DNA of 64,000 bases from Lathyrus oleraceus (GCF_024323335.1 NC_066580.1:91512547-91576546); one strand, 5' to 3'; shown: positions 1 to 12,067, counted from the first letter of the stretch. Notes: a model not told the origin generated them from the letters alone. A program made the numbers and translations.

Positions 1-3000
1 TCAAGGATTCCAACTGTCCAAAGCTTGATCTACAATGGCAACTTCATGATTCTTGCACTTGGAGCTGTTTCGAGCTGAGCTTATCATTCCAATCAACTTC
101 CTTATCAATCAACTGCATCTGTTTTTGGTTTTTACATCTTGAAACGTCCAGATTCTCATCTGCTTCATTCACAAGGTGATTTTTCGAATTCTTCGATTGC
201 TTGAACTATCACATGGCTTTTGTAGATCTTTCATGGTAGATTAACATGATGCTCATAGTTTTTGATTTGGTTGAGAATTGTGAGAGTAATCGTGATTTGA
301 AGTTTGATGTGCGTTTCTATTTTTGATCGATCCGGATAACATGTTGAGAATTAGGAAGAATCAATTACATATTCGTGATGTGCTAGTTGAGACGGTTCTT
401 TTGATATATAGTTTGTCAATTTTGGTTGAGATTTGATGTTCTTGATTTTCTGGAATTTCTGGAAGTGTTCTTGTTCAAGAACACTCACTGTAACGCGTTC
501 AATCCAAAATTTCGCTTGGCCTTGTTTGAAACGTGTTTCCCGCGCTGCCTAAGCCAATCAGATGGCGCCAACGCTTTTAATGAACACGACGCCGTTTTGG
601 TCGTGTGGCTCGTATTTACGAGAATGCCATTTCTGAGTTTAATTTGTTTTATTTCTTTTTCTTTTTGCAATTTTCATTTCATTTTGATGCTTGATCTTGT
701 AAAATTCATAGATTCTTCATTTTTTATCCAAAATTTGTGAGGTTTTTTTCACCATGCTCCTTGTAATGTGTAGAATTTAATGATGATTTTTGTGATTTTT
801 GTGCACGTGTAAAAAATTAAAATGCCTAGGGTTTGCTTGGTAGTGTCACATTGGTACATGCTTTGCCATATCTTTCATAAAATGATGATGCTTTCAAAGA
901 AATGGATGAAATTTTTTGTGCATATTCTGGACACTTTGATGGTCATTTTGATGTAGAGTTTGTAATTTTTGGATACCTGGATGTTGAGATATGAATTTTT
1001 GAATAGAGGTGTGACAATTTGTGTCACACCATGCTTGGTGAATTTCATGATTTTATTTGATGTGCTTAGGGATGTTGAATTGAGCCAATTTTTTGCATGA
1101 TTGAGCATATGAATGTTGAGATCACATGAGAATTTTTCTGGATTTATTGATGGCATTTCCCAATTGATTGGAATTTTCTCCTCTGTTTGGTCATCTTGTG
1201 ATTTTTTGTTACACATGTTACCATTTGATTTGTGAAATTCTGGTTATTGATTGGATGAGTGTGAAATTTGACATGTGGATTGTAGACACATTATAGGTCA
1301 TTGTGGTTTTGATCCCATTCATTTATCATGTATTGTCACTGATTTATGATTTTTGGAAGTTGATGTTTGTTTGGATACCATGTGTTGGTTTGCTTGAACT
1401 TGTCTGAACTTCTTGATTTTCATTGACCTACTTCCTTTTGTCCAATTGAGCTGAAATTTGATATGCTATTCATTGGATATGTTCTGTGTAGGTTGGAATT
1501 TTTGTGGAATTTATGGAGCTGTTTTGATATTGATTTGATTGTGATCATTCTGTTTGGTCTTTTGATGTTGCAAATAGCATGTTTTGTGATATTTTGTGCA
1601 TAAAATAATAATGGTGATTGATATGAGCATGGGACCAATTGGTTTTGCTTTTAAATTGTTTGATTGTGGTTTTGGATAATTTTCACTTGCTGTTTTGGAT
1701 TTTTCATCTCCTTTGGACCCTAGGCTTGGCCTAGTGGTCTTGTTTCTCATGTTTGGTTTGGATTTTCAGGTTGAGATGCAAAGGCCTTAAGGAGAAAAGT
1801 GCAAGTTGATTAAATTGAGTTTGTTTGATGTTGTAAACTAACTTGTTTTGTGTTGTAGGGTTTGATGCTTGAGTTTGAGCTCATGGCTTGCACTTGTGTG
1901 CATTAACTTGTGTTTGACTGTACAGATTAACATTTGCTGTTTAATGTTGGTTTGTCTGGAATACTGACTGTATTAGATTGATTTCAGGTACCATAGTCGC
2001 TTTAGTTCTTTAAGAACTTGCTGTGCTGCTGCTTGGTTGTATAAACCAATTGAGGTAGACTCTCTTGTCTCCATGTAGTCTGGAAGACCTGGCTTGTTAT
2101 TTAGCCAGGCAACTGTCTGAAGTCCTCCTTAAGAGGCGATGTTTGTGATTGTTTAACTTTGTCCCCAAGCAGGTAAAGACCTCTATGAGGCAATTGGCGG
2201 AACCCAAGGGATATGCAATCTATCCCCCGCTATTCTGTTGAGTCGTCCCTCTGCTCACACCACTGTGTTGATGCATTGGGACATTAACCCAAGATGATGT
2301 ACATTTGTACAATTGAGTCAGAGTCTTGAGCGTAGAAGGGTTCCCACATTCTGGACCCACGCTCCTTTGTCTGAAGCTCTCCCTGGACAGGGATAAGAGC
2401 TGTGAAGTCTCATCTTCACTCACCTTTCATCTGCTTCACCCTGACTCTCAATGTCAGGGTTAAGAGCGAACACTACCTTGTACAGATGACTTGCCTCGGC
2501 AGTCCACCCTTGTTTGAGCCTCACTTGACTGGATATAGTGTGTGCTACGTGAATGTTTGCTTTATTTTGATTGATGCTTGCATGCTTGTTTTTCCTGGTT
2601 AGGATTAGCTTGCTGTTGTGCAAGTAGATAGAAACCATAACCTAGGGCAATGATGCATGATAACACTAGGCTCGAGTATAGCTCCCTAGTAGTGTGTCTC
2701 CCCTTGGTTTCTGGCTAGAATTTCTTTCCCTTTCAGGGGAACTACGTCGCCCTGATCCTCATACCAGATGAGGTACGTAGGCAGGAGACCGTGCGAGGTC
2801 TCTCCGGGCACTTTTTTTTCTTTTTTGTGTGCGTTTGCTTGACAGTTGCTAGGCTCGAGTTCCCGACTCCTTAGTAGCTTGTTGCTTGTTTGTTCTTCTG
2901 TGTCAGGATATGGATGTAAGACCAGTGATTGGCTGTCCGTATCCTGATTGTGTTTGTTTGGTTCGGAAGCCGATGTAAGTCCAGCGATTGGCGTTCGGGT

Positions 3001-3411
3001 TCCATGTTTGCCTGTGTTTGTGTGTGTCTTGTTTGGCGTGCGTGAGCCGAACTACGACAGCTCTGATTCTCGTTCCAGACGAGATACGTAGGCATAGGAT
3101 GCGATGTCCTAGCGAGCCCTCTCCTCTTTTCCCCCACCTGTGTTGTCTTCGGTGTGTGTGTGTGATGTTTGTTTTAGCAACCTTTTCTTTCGTTAAAGCG
3201 TGGATCCCGTCGAGTCCGACGGACGTGAGGAGTGCTAATACCTTCCCCTTGCGTAACCGACTCCCTTACCCTTTCTCTTTGGTCGCGAGACCATGCTTTT
3301 CCCAGGTTTACTCTGAGCGTTTCCTTTCCCTCTTTTGGGATAAATAACGCACGGTGGCGGCTCTGTGTTGTTTTTGTTTCAGCCCGCCGGTTGTTTTTCG
3401 CGGATGCGACA
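1..3411 (+). mobile_element. Ogre/Tat-like Ty3/gypsy long LTR (3' LTR or solo LTR), left part outside window
   Basis: A long non-coding stretch ends in ...GCGGATGCGACA at 3411, immediately followed by sequence that in the other units of the tandem array is preceded by ...TTGTT (compare 6121-6135 and 8832-8846). The right edge of an insertion is therefore defined by comparison. The terminal ~700 bp carries phrases typical of legume Ogre LTRs: GAGGTACGTAGGCAGGAG (2769-2786), a GTGGATCCCGTCGAGTCC block (~3201), and a GATAAATAACGCACGGTGGCGGCTC stretch near 3340 leading to the terminal CA. No primer binding site follows, so this is a 3' LTR or solo LTR in + orientation. Ogre LTRs commonly reach several kb, so a length above 3.4 kb fits. 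A 5-bp target duplication would begin ATCTC at 3412; the left partner is outside the window. Family assignment rests on remembered motifs, not a search. Confidence 0.72.
2752..3095 (+). repeat. Internally repeated motifs in the LTR
   Basis: Two motif classes occur twice inside the LTR end. One is a CC(C/T)TGAT..(A/G)..CCAGA.GAG(G/A)TACGTAGGCA block near 2752-2785 and again near 3060-3095. The other is GATGTAAG(A/T)CCAG(T/C)GATTGGC at ~2913 and ~2970, only ~57 bp apart. The copies differ by substitutions, so they are old internal duplications. No function can be read from the sequence. Confidence 0.6.
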
Positions 3412-3527
3412 ATCTCATAACACTTTTCCTTGACAACAAAGAAAAAGATGGATTAATTGCATTAAGATTACAACAACAATTTATATTTACCTCATTTTGA
3501 GAATGTTAATGATATCAATAAAAACTA
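3412..3527 (+). pseudogene. LINE RNase H tail, cut by the Ogre-like LTR
   Basis: This is the continuation of the LINE fragment seen uncut at 6126-6238. In the equivalent reading the DNA around 3427-3465 recalls the plant LINE RNase H phrase V-P-W-x-L-R-N-R-W-x-N-C (TTTCCTTGACA..AAGAAAAAGATGGATTAATTGC), with a stop in place of one residue. The LTR therefore landed inside a LINE copy of the preceding repeat unit. Not functional. Confidence 0.6.
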
Positions 3528-3591
3528 ATTGAATACTCAATACATTTTTGTACTTTTAAGAAATTATACATTAAAAATGTTGAACAGTTGA

Positions 3592-3663
3592 GTCGTTGTA
3601 GTATAGTGGTAAGTATTCCTGCCTGTCACGCAGGTGACCCGGGTTCGATCCCCGGCAACGGCG
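3592..3663 (+). tRNA. tRNA-Asp (anticodon GTC), intact copy
   Basis: This 72-nt gene folds as a complete cloverleaf. The acceptor stem GTCGTTG pairs with CAACGGC, with G as discriminator. The anticodon arm CCTGC-CTGTCAC-GCAGG carries GTC, and the T arm is CCGGG-TTCGATC-CCCGG. The internal RNA polymerase III promoter is present: A box TAGTATAGTGG at 3599-3609 and B box GGTTCGATCC at 3642-3651. A TTTT terminator lies just downstream at 3666-3669. There is no intron. The 20 bp upstream differ from the other three copies. It is the only copy in the array without a structural defect, so it is the one most likely to be expressed; expression is inferred. Confidence 0.97.
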
Positions 3664-4154
3664 TATTTTATTTCCATTCTTTATATTTTGATTTGGATAG
3701 AATTTATTTTTATTTGAAAAATAATAAATTTTAACTTTCTTTTAAGAAAAATTTCTCTTTCTCTTTTCTGGTAGAAAGGAAATACCATTGTTTAGAAATT
3801 TAGAATAAATTACAAGCCTTGTTATAAGATATCGGCTATCCTTATCCTTTGACTGATATGTTATGATACAACGTCATTTTATTCATAGAAAATGTCACTG
3901 AAACATATACCGATAAAAGACATTTTAAGGCTTATATGTATATATTTTATTTCCTTATTTTACCTCATATTAAATTTTATTTCCCTAGTTTAAAACTCAA
4001 ACGTTTGATTCCATAGTTTCATTTATTATTACTATATCAAATCAAATCCGTTCTAAAATGTCCAGATAGGGACATTTTGGGGAAAATGTGACGATTCTTT
4101 CCCCAATATTGGATGTGAAGAGAAAATAACAAAACTTATATTTTTGTGAATATT
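3664..4154. other. AT-rich spacer between tRNA-Asp and LINE (unit A)
   Basis: About 490 bp of AT-rich DNA begins with the tRNA terminator T-run. I see no coding potential or structural motif. It is retained nearly unchanged in units B and C. Confidence 0.7.
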
Positions 4155-6238
4155 TTAGTAGGCTATTTGACCCAAGAGAGACAAATGGCAATCCCTCGTC
4201 TCCTCTTCTTTTTTGTCTCATATAAGAGGTTCTTAATTGAGGGACATCTAAATTTATGAATAAGGTTAATAAGTATCAAACTAGAAATCCTATTGGCAGC
4301 TTCACCCCGTCTCTTATTCTTTATGGTGAGTATGTGATGGATTTTTGCAGAAGAACCAAATACAACATTCAAAACTTGTCACACTTATTCAATATGTGCG
4401 TTGATATTTATGGCCATACAGTCAATACTCTCAAGTCTACTATTTATGCAAATTTTATTTCTCATCATATGCTTCTTGCCATCTCTGATACTCTTGGCTT
4501 CTCTATCATTAACATTTCTTTTGTTTGCTTAAGTATTCCTAATTTTATAGATAAGGTCAAAGCTACTTAGTCACTCCTCATTGCTGGCAGGATAAAACCG
4601 TAGTTATCTGCTTCAAAACCTTATTTGGTATCTACTACTAGTAGAAATAAATTATTCAAGAGTATCATTCAAAGCATGCTTGACTATGGGTTCGTGGAGT
4701 ATTCTTGGCACGACAGCCTTTTGAAAGAAATTGATAAATGGATTATATACTATATTTTGGAAGGTGGTTTTATTAAGTAAAAGAATCTTATTGTGACGTG
4801 GAACAATGTCTGTACTACTCAATAAGGGGGGAGTTTTGAGTGTTGGGTCCCTCATAAATTGAATGAGGAAGACTCCATTAAATTTGATATGGTGTTTATT
4901 ACTTACAAAATCCAAGGAGACAATACCCTTAGAGTGATCAGGAATAAGTTTATATTAGCTACCACGTTGATCGACTATATGTTATGGTATTAAGAGGAAC
5001 GTGGATATCGTATTTGATGATAGTAGTTGGTTTCTTTGTAGGAGAGACATGATCATGTTTTGAATGAATTCTTGGAACAAATACCTTGTATTTAAAACTC
5101 CCAATGTTGCCCTTTTTGTTTATCATTTCTTCGACGCTAATGTGAAATATATCATTAAACGAAATAATTTGATTTTTCCTGATTTAAACATTCAGACTTG
5201 TCCATCATATGTATCTACAAGCCATCATATTACAAATTCAAATAATATTATGGGTGACCTCCTATCGTAGAATTATAGTAGTAATGGTTATATTAGTTTC
5301 AAATAATCTTATAATCCTATTAACACCAATGATCAATAACTACCTTGAGCTTAAACTTTATGGAATCAATTCCTCTGAATATTTCATTATTTTGAGGATT
5401 ATATATCATCGAGTTCTATTTGTGGGAACCTATCATTTAGAGAATTTCACATGGCCCCTAAATCTGATTTGTGTTATTGTGACAAAGAATCTAATCATTA
5501 TTTGTAATCAAATTTCAAATCTTTTTAACTTTATGGAAATTACCTAGGAAATCCATCCAGATTAATGTTTTTTCTTGTTATACCCTTTGTATTTGGAGAA
5601 TTTATCAAAGAATATGGTCCAAACAAGGAAAACTTGTCACTTTGTTTGTTATGATTAGTATGTTGAAATTTTTTGGCATTGAGGGAATAAGCTCGTGTTT
5701 AAGGTAAAACAACTCATAAAAATTCTTCAATTAATTAACCTGATTGTTTCTCATGTTTCCGAGACAAGTAACCTCTCTGATTCTTCTTCTTTATTTTTGC
5801 ACGAGTATCGAATCTTAAAATTCTATTGGATTAGTTTCATCCTCATATAGTTCCAAAATCCAAATGTTGGAACCCTATTAAAATTTATAGGATTACATGC
5901 ATTAATGATGGTGTAACTAGAGAATTTCTAGGTCCTTCTACTAGAGGTGGCATCTTTAAGAACCAATATACTAATTTACGGAATTGTTTTAATCTAAACA
6001 TCAGTAACTTTAATTTATTTATATATGAGTTAATTGGTATTAAGGCGGACGTTAAAACTACTTTAAAAAATGGGCGGAACTCTATGTGGCTCGATATGGG
6101 TTCTCAATTGATGACTTTAGTTGTTAATCTCATAACACTTTTCCTTGACAGCAAAGAAAAAGATGGACTAATTGCATTAAGATTACAACAACAATTTATA
6201 TTTACCTCATTTTGAGAATGTTAATGATATCAATATAA
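4155..6238 (+). pseudogene. LINE (L1-type non-LTR retrotransposon) RT to RNase H remnant, unit A
   Basis: Translating across several frames gives a degraded series in the order of a plant L1-type LINE ORF2. First comes an RT-like block resembling R-G-V-R-Q-G-D-P-L-S-P-L-L-F (near 4160-4230). Next is L-Y-G-E-x-V-M-D-F-C-R-R-T-K (4315-4365), corresponding to the A-D-D catalytic region with both aspartates lost here. Then come LxKSTIYA and the I-Q-S-M-L / L-K-E-I-D-K-W-I block (about 4660-4745), the DSSWFL block (about 5010-5040), and at the end an RNase H-like G-G-I-F-K ... W-L-D-x-G-S-Q-L stretch (about 5940-6120) running into V-P-W-like codons. In-frame stops and frameshifts occur throughout and are shared with units B and C. 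The endonuclease and 5' part are missing. The protein is non-functional. Confidence 0.8.
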
Positions 6239-6306
6239 ACTAATTGAATACTCAATACATTTTTGTACTTTTAAGAAATTATACATTAAAAATACAAAAG
6301 AATTGA

Positions 6307-6370
6307 GTCGTTGTAGTATAGTGGTAAGTATTCCTGCCTGTCACGCAGGTGACCCGGGTTCGATTCGGCG
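6307..6370 (+). pseudogene. tRNA-Asp(GTC) pseudogene, 8-nt deletion
   Basis: Identical to the copy at 3592-3663 up to the T loop, then CGATTCGGCG replaces the normal 18-nt end. This is an 8-nt loss that removes the 3' T stem and part of the acceptor 3' strand. The A box remains, but the B box is truncated after GGTTCGAT. A mature tRNA cannot fold. Confidence 0.92.
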
Positions 6371-6861
6371 TATTTTATTTCCATTCTTTATATTTTGATT
6401 TGGATAGAATTTATTTTTATTTGAAAAATAATAAATTTTAACTTTCTTTTAAGAAAAATTTCTCTTTCTCTTTTCTGGTAGAAAGGAAATACCATTGTTT
6501 AGAAATTTAGAATAAATTACAAGCCTTGTTATAAGATATCGGCTATCCTTATCCTTTGACTGATATGTTATGATACAACGTCATTTTATTCATAGAAAAT
6601 GTCACTGAAACATATACCGATAAAAGACATTTTAAGGCTTATATGTATATATTTTATTTCCTTATTTTACCTCATATTAAATTTTATTTCCCTAGTTTAA
6701 AACTCAAACGTTTGATTCCATAGTTTCATTTATTATTACTATATCAAATCAAATCCGTTCTAAAATGTCCAGATAGGGACAATTTGGGGAAAATGTGACG
6801 ATTCTTTCCCCAATATTGGATGTGAAGAGAAAATAACAAAACTTATATTTTTGTGAGTATT
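6371..6861. other. AT-rich spacer (unit B)
   Basis: Near-copy of the spacer in unit A, with a few substitutions (for example the GGGACAATTTGGGG variant near 6776). Nothing else is recognisable. Confidence 0.7.
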
Positions 6862-8948
6862 TTAGTAGGCTATTTGACCCAGGAGAGACAAATGGGAATC
6901 CCTCGTCTCCTCTTCTTTTTTGTCTCATATAAGAGGTTCTTAATTGAGGGACATCTAAATTTATGAATAAGGTTAATAAGTATCAAACTAGAAATCCTAT
7001 TGGCAGCTTCACCCCGTCTCTTATTCTTTATGGTGAGGATGTGATGGATTTTTGCAGAAGAACCAAATACAACATTCAAAACTTGTCACACTTATTCAAT
7101 ATGTGCGTTGATATTTATGGCCATACAGTCAATACTCTCAAGTCTACTATTTATACAAATTTTATTTCTCATCATATGCTTCTCGCCATCTCTGATACTC
7201 TTGGCTTCTCTATCATTAACATTTCTTTTGTTTGCTTAAGTATTCCTAATTTTATAGATAAGGTCAAAGCTACTTAGTCACTGCTCATTGCTGGCAGGAT
7301 AAAACCGTAGTTATCTGCTTCAAAACCTTATTTGGTATCTACTACTAGTAGAAATAAATTATTCAAGAGTATCATTCAAAGCATGCTTGACTATGGGTTC
7401 GTGGAGTATTCTTGGCACGACAGCCTTTTGAAGGAAATTGATAAATGGATTATACACTATATTTTGGAAGGTGGTTTTATTAAGTAAAAGAATCTTATTG
7501 TGACGTGGAACAATGTCTGTACTACTCAATAAGGGGGAGTTTTGAGTGTTGGGTCCCTCATAAATTGAATGAGGAAGACTCCATTAAATTTGATATGGTG
7601 TTTATTACTTACAAAATCCAAGGAGAAAATACCCTTAGAGCTAGAGTGATCAAGAATAAGTTTATATTAGCTACCACGTTGATCGACTATATGTTATGGT
7701 ATTAAGAGGAACGTGGATATCATATTTGATGATAGTAGTTGGTTTCTTTGTAGGAGAGACATGATCATGTTTTGAATGAATTCTTGGAACAAATACCTTG
7801 TATTTAAAACTCCCAATGTTGACCTTTTTGTTTATCATTTCTTCGACGCTAATGTGAAATATATCATTAAAAGAAATAATTTGATTTTTCCTGATTTAAA
7901 CATTCAGACTTGTCCATCATATGTATCTACAAGCCATCATATTACAAATTCAAATAATATTATGGGTGACCTCCTATCGTAGAATTATAGTAGTAATGGT
8001 TATATGAGTTTCAAATAATCTTATAATCCTATTAACACCAATGATCAATAACTACCTTGAGCTAAAACTTTATGGAATCAATTCCTCTAAATATTTCATT
8101 ATTTTGAGGATTATATATCATCGAGTTCTATTTGTGGGAACCTATCATTTAGAGAATTTCACATGGCCCCTAAATCTGATTTGTGTTATTGTGACAAAGA
8201 ATCTAATCATTATTTGTAATCAGATTTCAAATCTTTTTAACTTTATGGAAATTACCTAGGAAATCCATCCAGATTAATGTTTTTTCTTGTTATACCCTTT
8301 GTATTTGGAGAATTTATCAAAGAATATGGTCCAAACAAGGAAAACTTGTCACTTTGTTTGTTATGATTAGTATGTTGAAATTTTTTGGCATTGTGGGAGT
8401 AAGCTCGTGTTTAAGGTAAAACAACTCATAAAAATTCTTCAATTAATTAACCTGATTGTTTCTCATGTTTCCGAGACAAGTAACCTCTCTGATTCTTCTT
8501 CTTTATTTTTGCACGAGTATTGAATCTTAAAATTCTATTGGATTAGTTTCATCCTCATATAGTTCCAAAATCCAAATGTTGGAACCCTATTAAAATTATA
8601 GGATTACATGCATTAATGATGGTGTAACTAGAGAATTTCTAGGTCCTTCTACTAGAGGTGGCATCTTTAAGAACCAATATACTAATTTACGGAATTGTTT
8701 TAATCTAAACATCAGTAACTTTAATTTATTTATATATGAGTTAATTGGTATTAAGGCGGACGTTAAAACTACTTTAAAAAATGGGCGGAACTCTATGTGG
8801 CTCGATATTGGTTCTCAACTGATGACTTTAGTTGTTAATCTCATAACACTTTTCCTTGACAGCAAAGAAAAAGATGGACTAATTGCATTAAGATTACAAC
8901 AACAATTTATATTTACCTCATTTTGAGAATGTTAATGATATCAATATA
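6862..8948 (+). pseudogene. LINE RT to RNase H remnant, unit B
   Basis: Same segment of the LINE as in unit A, with the same interruptions, showing that it was duplicated after decay. Differences are small: GGTGAGGATGTG at ~7031 restores an E-D pair where unit A has E-Y, and near 7640 three codons (GAGCTAGAG) are present that unit A lacks. That longer form is probably older, since unit C has it too. Non-functional. Confidence 0.8.
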
Positions 8949-9017
8949 AACTAATTGAATACTCAATACATTTTTGTACTTTTAAGAAATTATACATTAA
9001 AAATACAAAAGAATTGA

Positions 9018-9089
9018 TTCGTTGTAGTATAGTGGTAAGTATTCCTGCCTGTCACGCAGGTGACCCGGGTTCGATCCCCGACAACGGCG
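9018..9089 (+). tRNA. tRNA-Asp(GTC), degenerate copy with two stem mismatches
   Basis: Full length (72 nt) with the GTC anticodon arm, A box and B box intact. The first base is T instead of G, breaking the terminal acceptor pair with C72. The last base of the T stem is A instead of G (CCCCGA), breaking a pair with the C of CCGGG. It may still be transcribed, but processing and function are doubtful. Confidence 0.75.
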
Positions 9090-9580
9090 TATTTTATTTC
9101 CATTCTTTATATTTTGATTTGGATAGAATTTATTTTTATTTGAAAAATAATAAATTTTAACTTTCTTTTAAGAAAAATTTCTCTTTCTCTTTTCTGGTAG
9201 AAAGGAAATACCATTGTTTAGAAATTTAGAATAAATTACAAGCCTTGTTATAAGATATCGGCTATCCTTATCCTTTGACTGATATGTTATGATACAACGT
9301 CATTTTATTCATAGAAAATGTCACTGAAACATATACCGATAAAAGAAATTTTAAGGCTTATATGTATATATTTTATTTCCTTATTTTACCTCATATTAAA
9401 TTTTATTTCCCTAGTTTAAAACTCAAACGTTTGATTCCATAGTTTCATTTATTATTACTATATCAAATCAAATCCGTTCTAAAATGTCCAGATAGGAACA
9501 ATTTTGGGAAAATGTGACGATTCTTTCCCCAATATTGGATGTGAAGAGAAAATAACAAAATTTATATTTTTGTGAGTATT
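9090..9580. other. AT-rich spacer (unit C)
   Basis: Near-copy of the other spacers. Small private changes include AAAGAAATTTTAAGG near 9344 and GGAACAATTTTGGG near 9497. No coding or RNA feature is seen. Confidence 0.7.
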
Positions 9581-11668
9581 TTAGTAGGCTATTTGACCCA
9601 GGAGAGACAAATGGGAATCCCTCGTCTCCTCTTCTTTTTTGTCTCATATAAGAGGTTCTTAATTGAGGGACATCTAAATTTATGAATAAGGTTAATAAGT
9701 ATCAAACTAGAAATCCTATTGGCAGCTTCACCCCGTCTCTTATTCTTTATGGTGAGGATGTGATGGATTTTTGCAGAAGAACCAAATACAACATTCAAAA
9801 CTTGTCACACTTATTCAATATGTGCGTTGATATTTATGGCCATACAGTCAATACTCTCAAGTCTACTATTTATACAAATTTTATTTCTCATCATATGCTT
9901 CTCGCCATCTCTGATACTCTTGGCTTCTCTATCATTAACATTTCTTTTGTTTGCTTAAGTATTCCTAATTTTATAGATAAGGTCAAAGCTACTTAGTCAC
10001 TGCTCATTGCTGGCAGGATAAACCGTAGTTATCTGCTTCAAAACCTTATTTGGTATCTACTACTAGTAGAAATAAATTATTCAAGAGTATCATTCAAAGC
10101 ATGCTTGACTATGGGTTCGTGGAGTATTCTTGGCACGACAGCCTTTTGAAGGAAATTGATAAATGGATTATATACTATATTTTGGAAGGTGGTTTTATTA
10201 AGTAAAAGAATCTTATTGTGACGTGGAACAATGTCTGTACTACTCAATAAGGGGGGAGTTTTGAGTGTTGGGTCCCTCATAAATTGAATGAGGAAGACTC
10301 CATTAAATTTGATATGGTGTTTATTGCTTACAAAATCCAAGGAGACAATACCCTTAGAGCTAGGGTGATCAGGAATAAGTTTATATTAGCTACCACGTTG
10401 ATCGACTATATGTTATGGTATTAAGAGGAACGTGGATATCGTATTTGATGATAGTAGTTGGTTTCTTTGTAGGAGAGACATGATCATGTTTTGAATGAAT
10501 TCTTGGAACAAATACCTTGTATTTAAAACTCCCAATGTTGACCTTTTTGTTTATCATTTCTTCGACGCTAATGTGAAATATATCATTAAAAGAAATAATT
10601 TGATTTTTCCTGATTTAAACATTCAGACTTGTCCATCATATGTATCTACAAGCCATCATATTACAAATTCAAATAATATTATGGGTGACCTCCTATCGTA
10701 GAATTATAGTAGTAATGGTTATATGAGTTTCAAATAATCTTATAATCCTATTAACACCAATGATCAATAACTACCTTGAGCTAAAACTTTATGGAATCAA
10801 TTCCTCTAAATATTTCATTATTTTGAGGATTATATATCATCGAGTTCTATTTGTGGGAACCTATCATTTAGAGAATTTCACATGGCCCCTAAATCTGATT
10901 TGTGTTATTGTGACAAAGAATCTAATCATTATTTGTAATCAGATTTCAAATCTTTTTAACTTTATGGAAATTACCTAGGAAATCCATCCAGATTAATGTT
11001 TTTTTCTTGTTATACCCTTTGTATTTGGAGAATTTATCAAAGAATATGGTCCAAACAAGGAAAACTTGTCACTTTGTTTGTTATGATTAGTATGTTGAAA
11101 TTTTTTGGCATTGCGGGAGTAAGCGCGTGTTTAAGGTAAAACAACTCATAAAATTCTTCAATTAATTAACCTGATTGTTTCTCATGTTTCCGAGACAAGT
11201 AACCTCTCTGATTCTTCTTCTTTATTTTTGCACGAGTATTGAATCTTAAAATTCTATTGGATTAGTTTCATCCTCATATAGTTCCAAAATCCAAATGTTG
11301 GAACCCTATTAAAATTTATAGGATTACATGCATTAATGATGGTGTAACTAGAGAATTTCTAGGTCCTTCTACTAGAGGTGGCATCTTTAAGAACCAATAT
11401 ACTAATTTACGGAATTGTTTTAATCTAAACATCAGTAACTTTAATTTATTTATATATGAGTTAATTGGTATTAAGGCGGACGTTAAAACTACTTTAAAAA
11501 ATGGGCGGAACTCTATGTGGCTCGATATTGGTTCTCAACTGATGACTTTAGTTGTTAATCTCATAACACTTTTCCTTGACAGCAAAGAAAAAGATGGACT
11601 AATTGCATTAAGATTACAACAACAATTTATATTTACCTCATTTTGAGAATGTTATGATATCAATATAA
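9581..11668 (+). pseudogene. LINE RT to RNase H remnant, unit C
   Basis: Third copy of the dead LINE segment, closest to unit B (shared E-D codons near 9750 and shared GAGCTAG near 10358). It carries the same stops plus a few single-base length changes, such as a longer T-run near 11000. Non-functional. Confidence 0.8.
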
Positions 11669-11735
11669 ACTAATTGAATACTCAATACATTTTTGTACTT
11701 TTAAGAAATTATACATTAAAAACAGAAGAATTGAG

Positions 11736-11807
11736 TTCGTTGTAGTATAGTGGTAAGTATTCCTGCCTGTCACGCAGGTGACCCGGGTTCGATCCCCGAC
11801 AACGGCG
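11736..11807 (+). tRNA. tRNA-Asp(GTC), degenerate copy with extra T at the 5' end
   Basis: Shares the T-stem G-to-A change with the copy at 9018, so the two are sister copies. The 5' edge reads GAGTTCGTTG instead of GAGTCGTTG. This one-base insertion either puts T at position 1 or bulges the acceptor stem. Anticodon GTC and both internal promoter boxes remain. Function is doubtful. Confidence 0.72.
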
Positions 11808-12067
11808 TATTTTATTTCCATTCTTTATATTTTGATTTGGATAGAATTTATTTTATTTGAAAAATAATAAATTTTAACTCTTTTAAGGAAAATTTCTCTT
11901 TCTCTTTTCTGGTAGAAAGGAAATACCATTGTTTAGAAATTTAGAATAAATTACAAGCCTTGTTATAAGATATCGGCTATCCTTATCCTTTGACTGATAT
12001 GTTATGATACAACGTCATTTTATTCATAGAAAATGTCACTGAAACATATACCGATAAAATGAATAAG
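11808..12067. other. Truncated spacer of unit D, running into the N gap
   Basis: Matches the spacer of the other units as far as CCGATAAAA near 12059. The last bases, ATGAATAAG (12059-12067), match the LINE part near 4256 rather than the expected spacer continuation. This suggests a ~340 bp internal deletion or a misjoin at the gap edge, though the evidence is only a few bases. Confidence 0.55.

Larger units (their letters stand above)
3412..12067 (+). repeat. Tandem array 1: tRNA-Asp + LINE fragment units, period ~2.71-2.72 kb
   Basis: The phrase AATCTCATAACACTTTTCC recurs at 3411, 6126, 8837 and 11557, giving periods of 2715, 2711 and 2720. Each period contains, in order, a LINE RNase H tail, a tRNA-Asp gene, a ~490 bp AT-rich spacer and a LINE RT-to-RNase H remnant. 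The units are nearly identical along their whole length, and the LINE frame breaks are shared, so amplification came after the LINE decayed. The fourth unit is cut by the N gap at 12068. The leftmost unit lacks its start because the Ogre-like LTR lies there. Confidence 0.93.

Noticed and set aside
2988..3347. 119-codon ORF in the first 3.4 kb as a gene
   Set aside because: It lies in the R/U5 part of the Ogre-like LTR, has low-complexity Cys/Leu content and no recognisable domain.
4256..4570. 104-codon plus-strand ORF repeated at 6963 and 9682, as possible conserved small gene
   Set aside because: Its translation is a piece of the decayed LINE reverse transcriptase, with related codons continuing in other frames on both sides.
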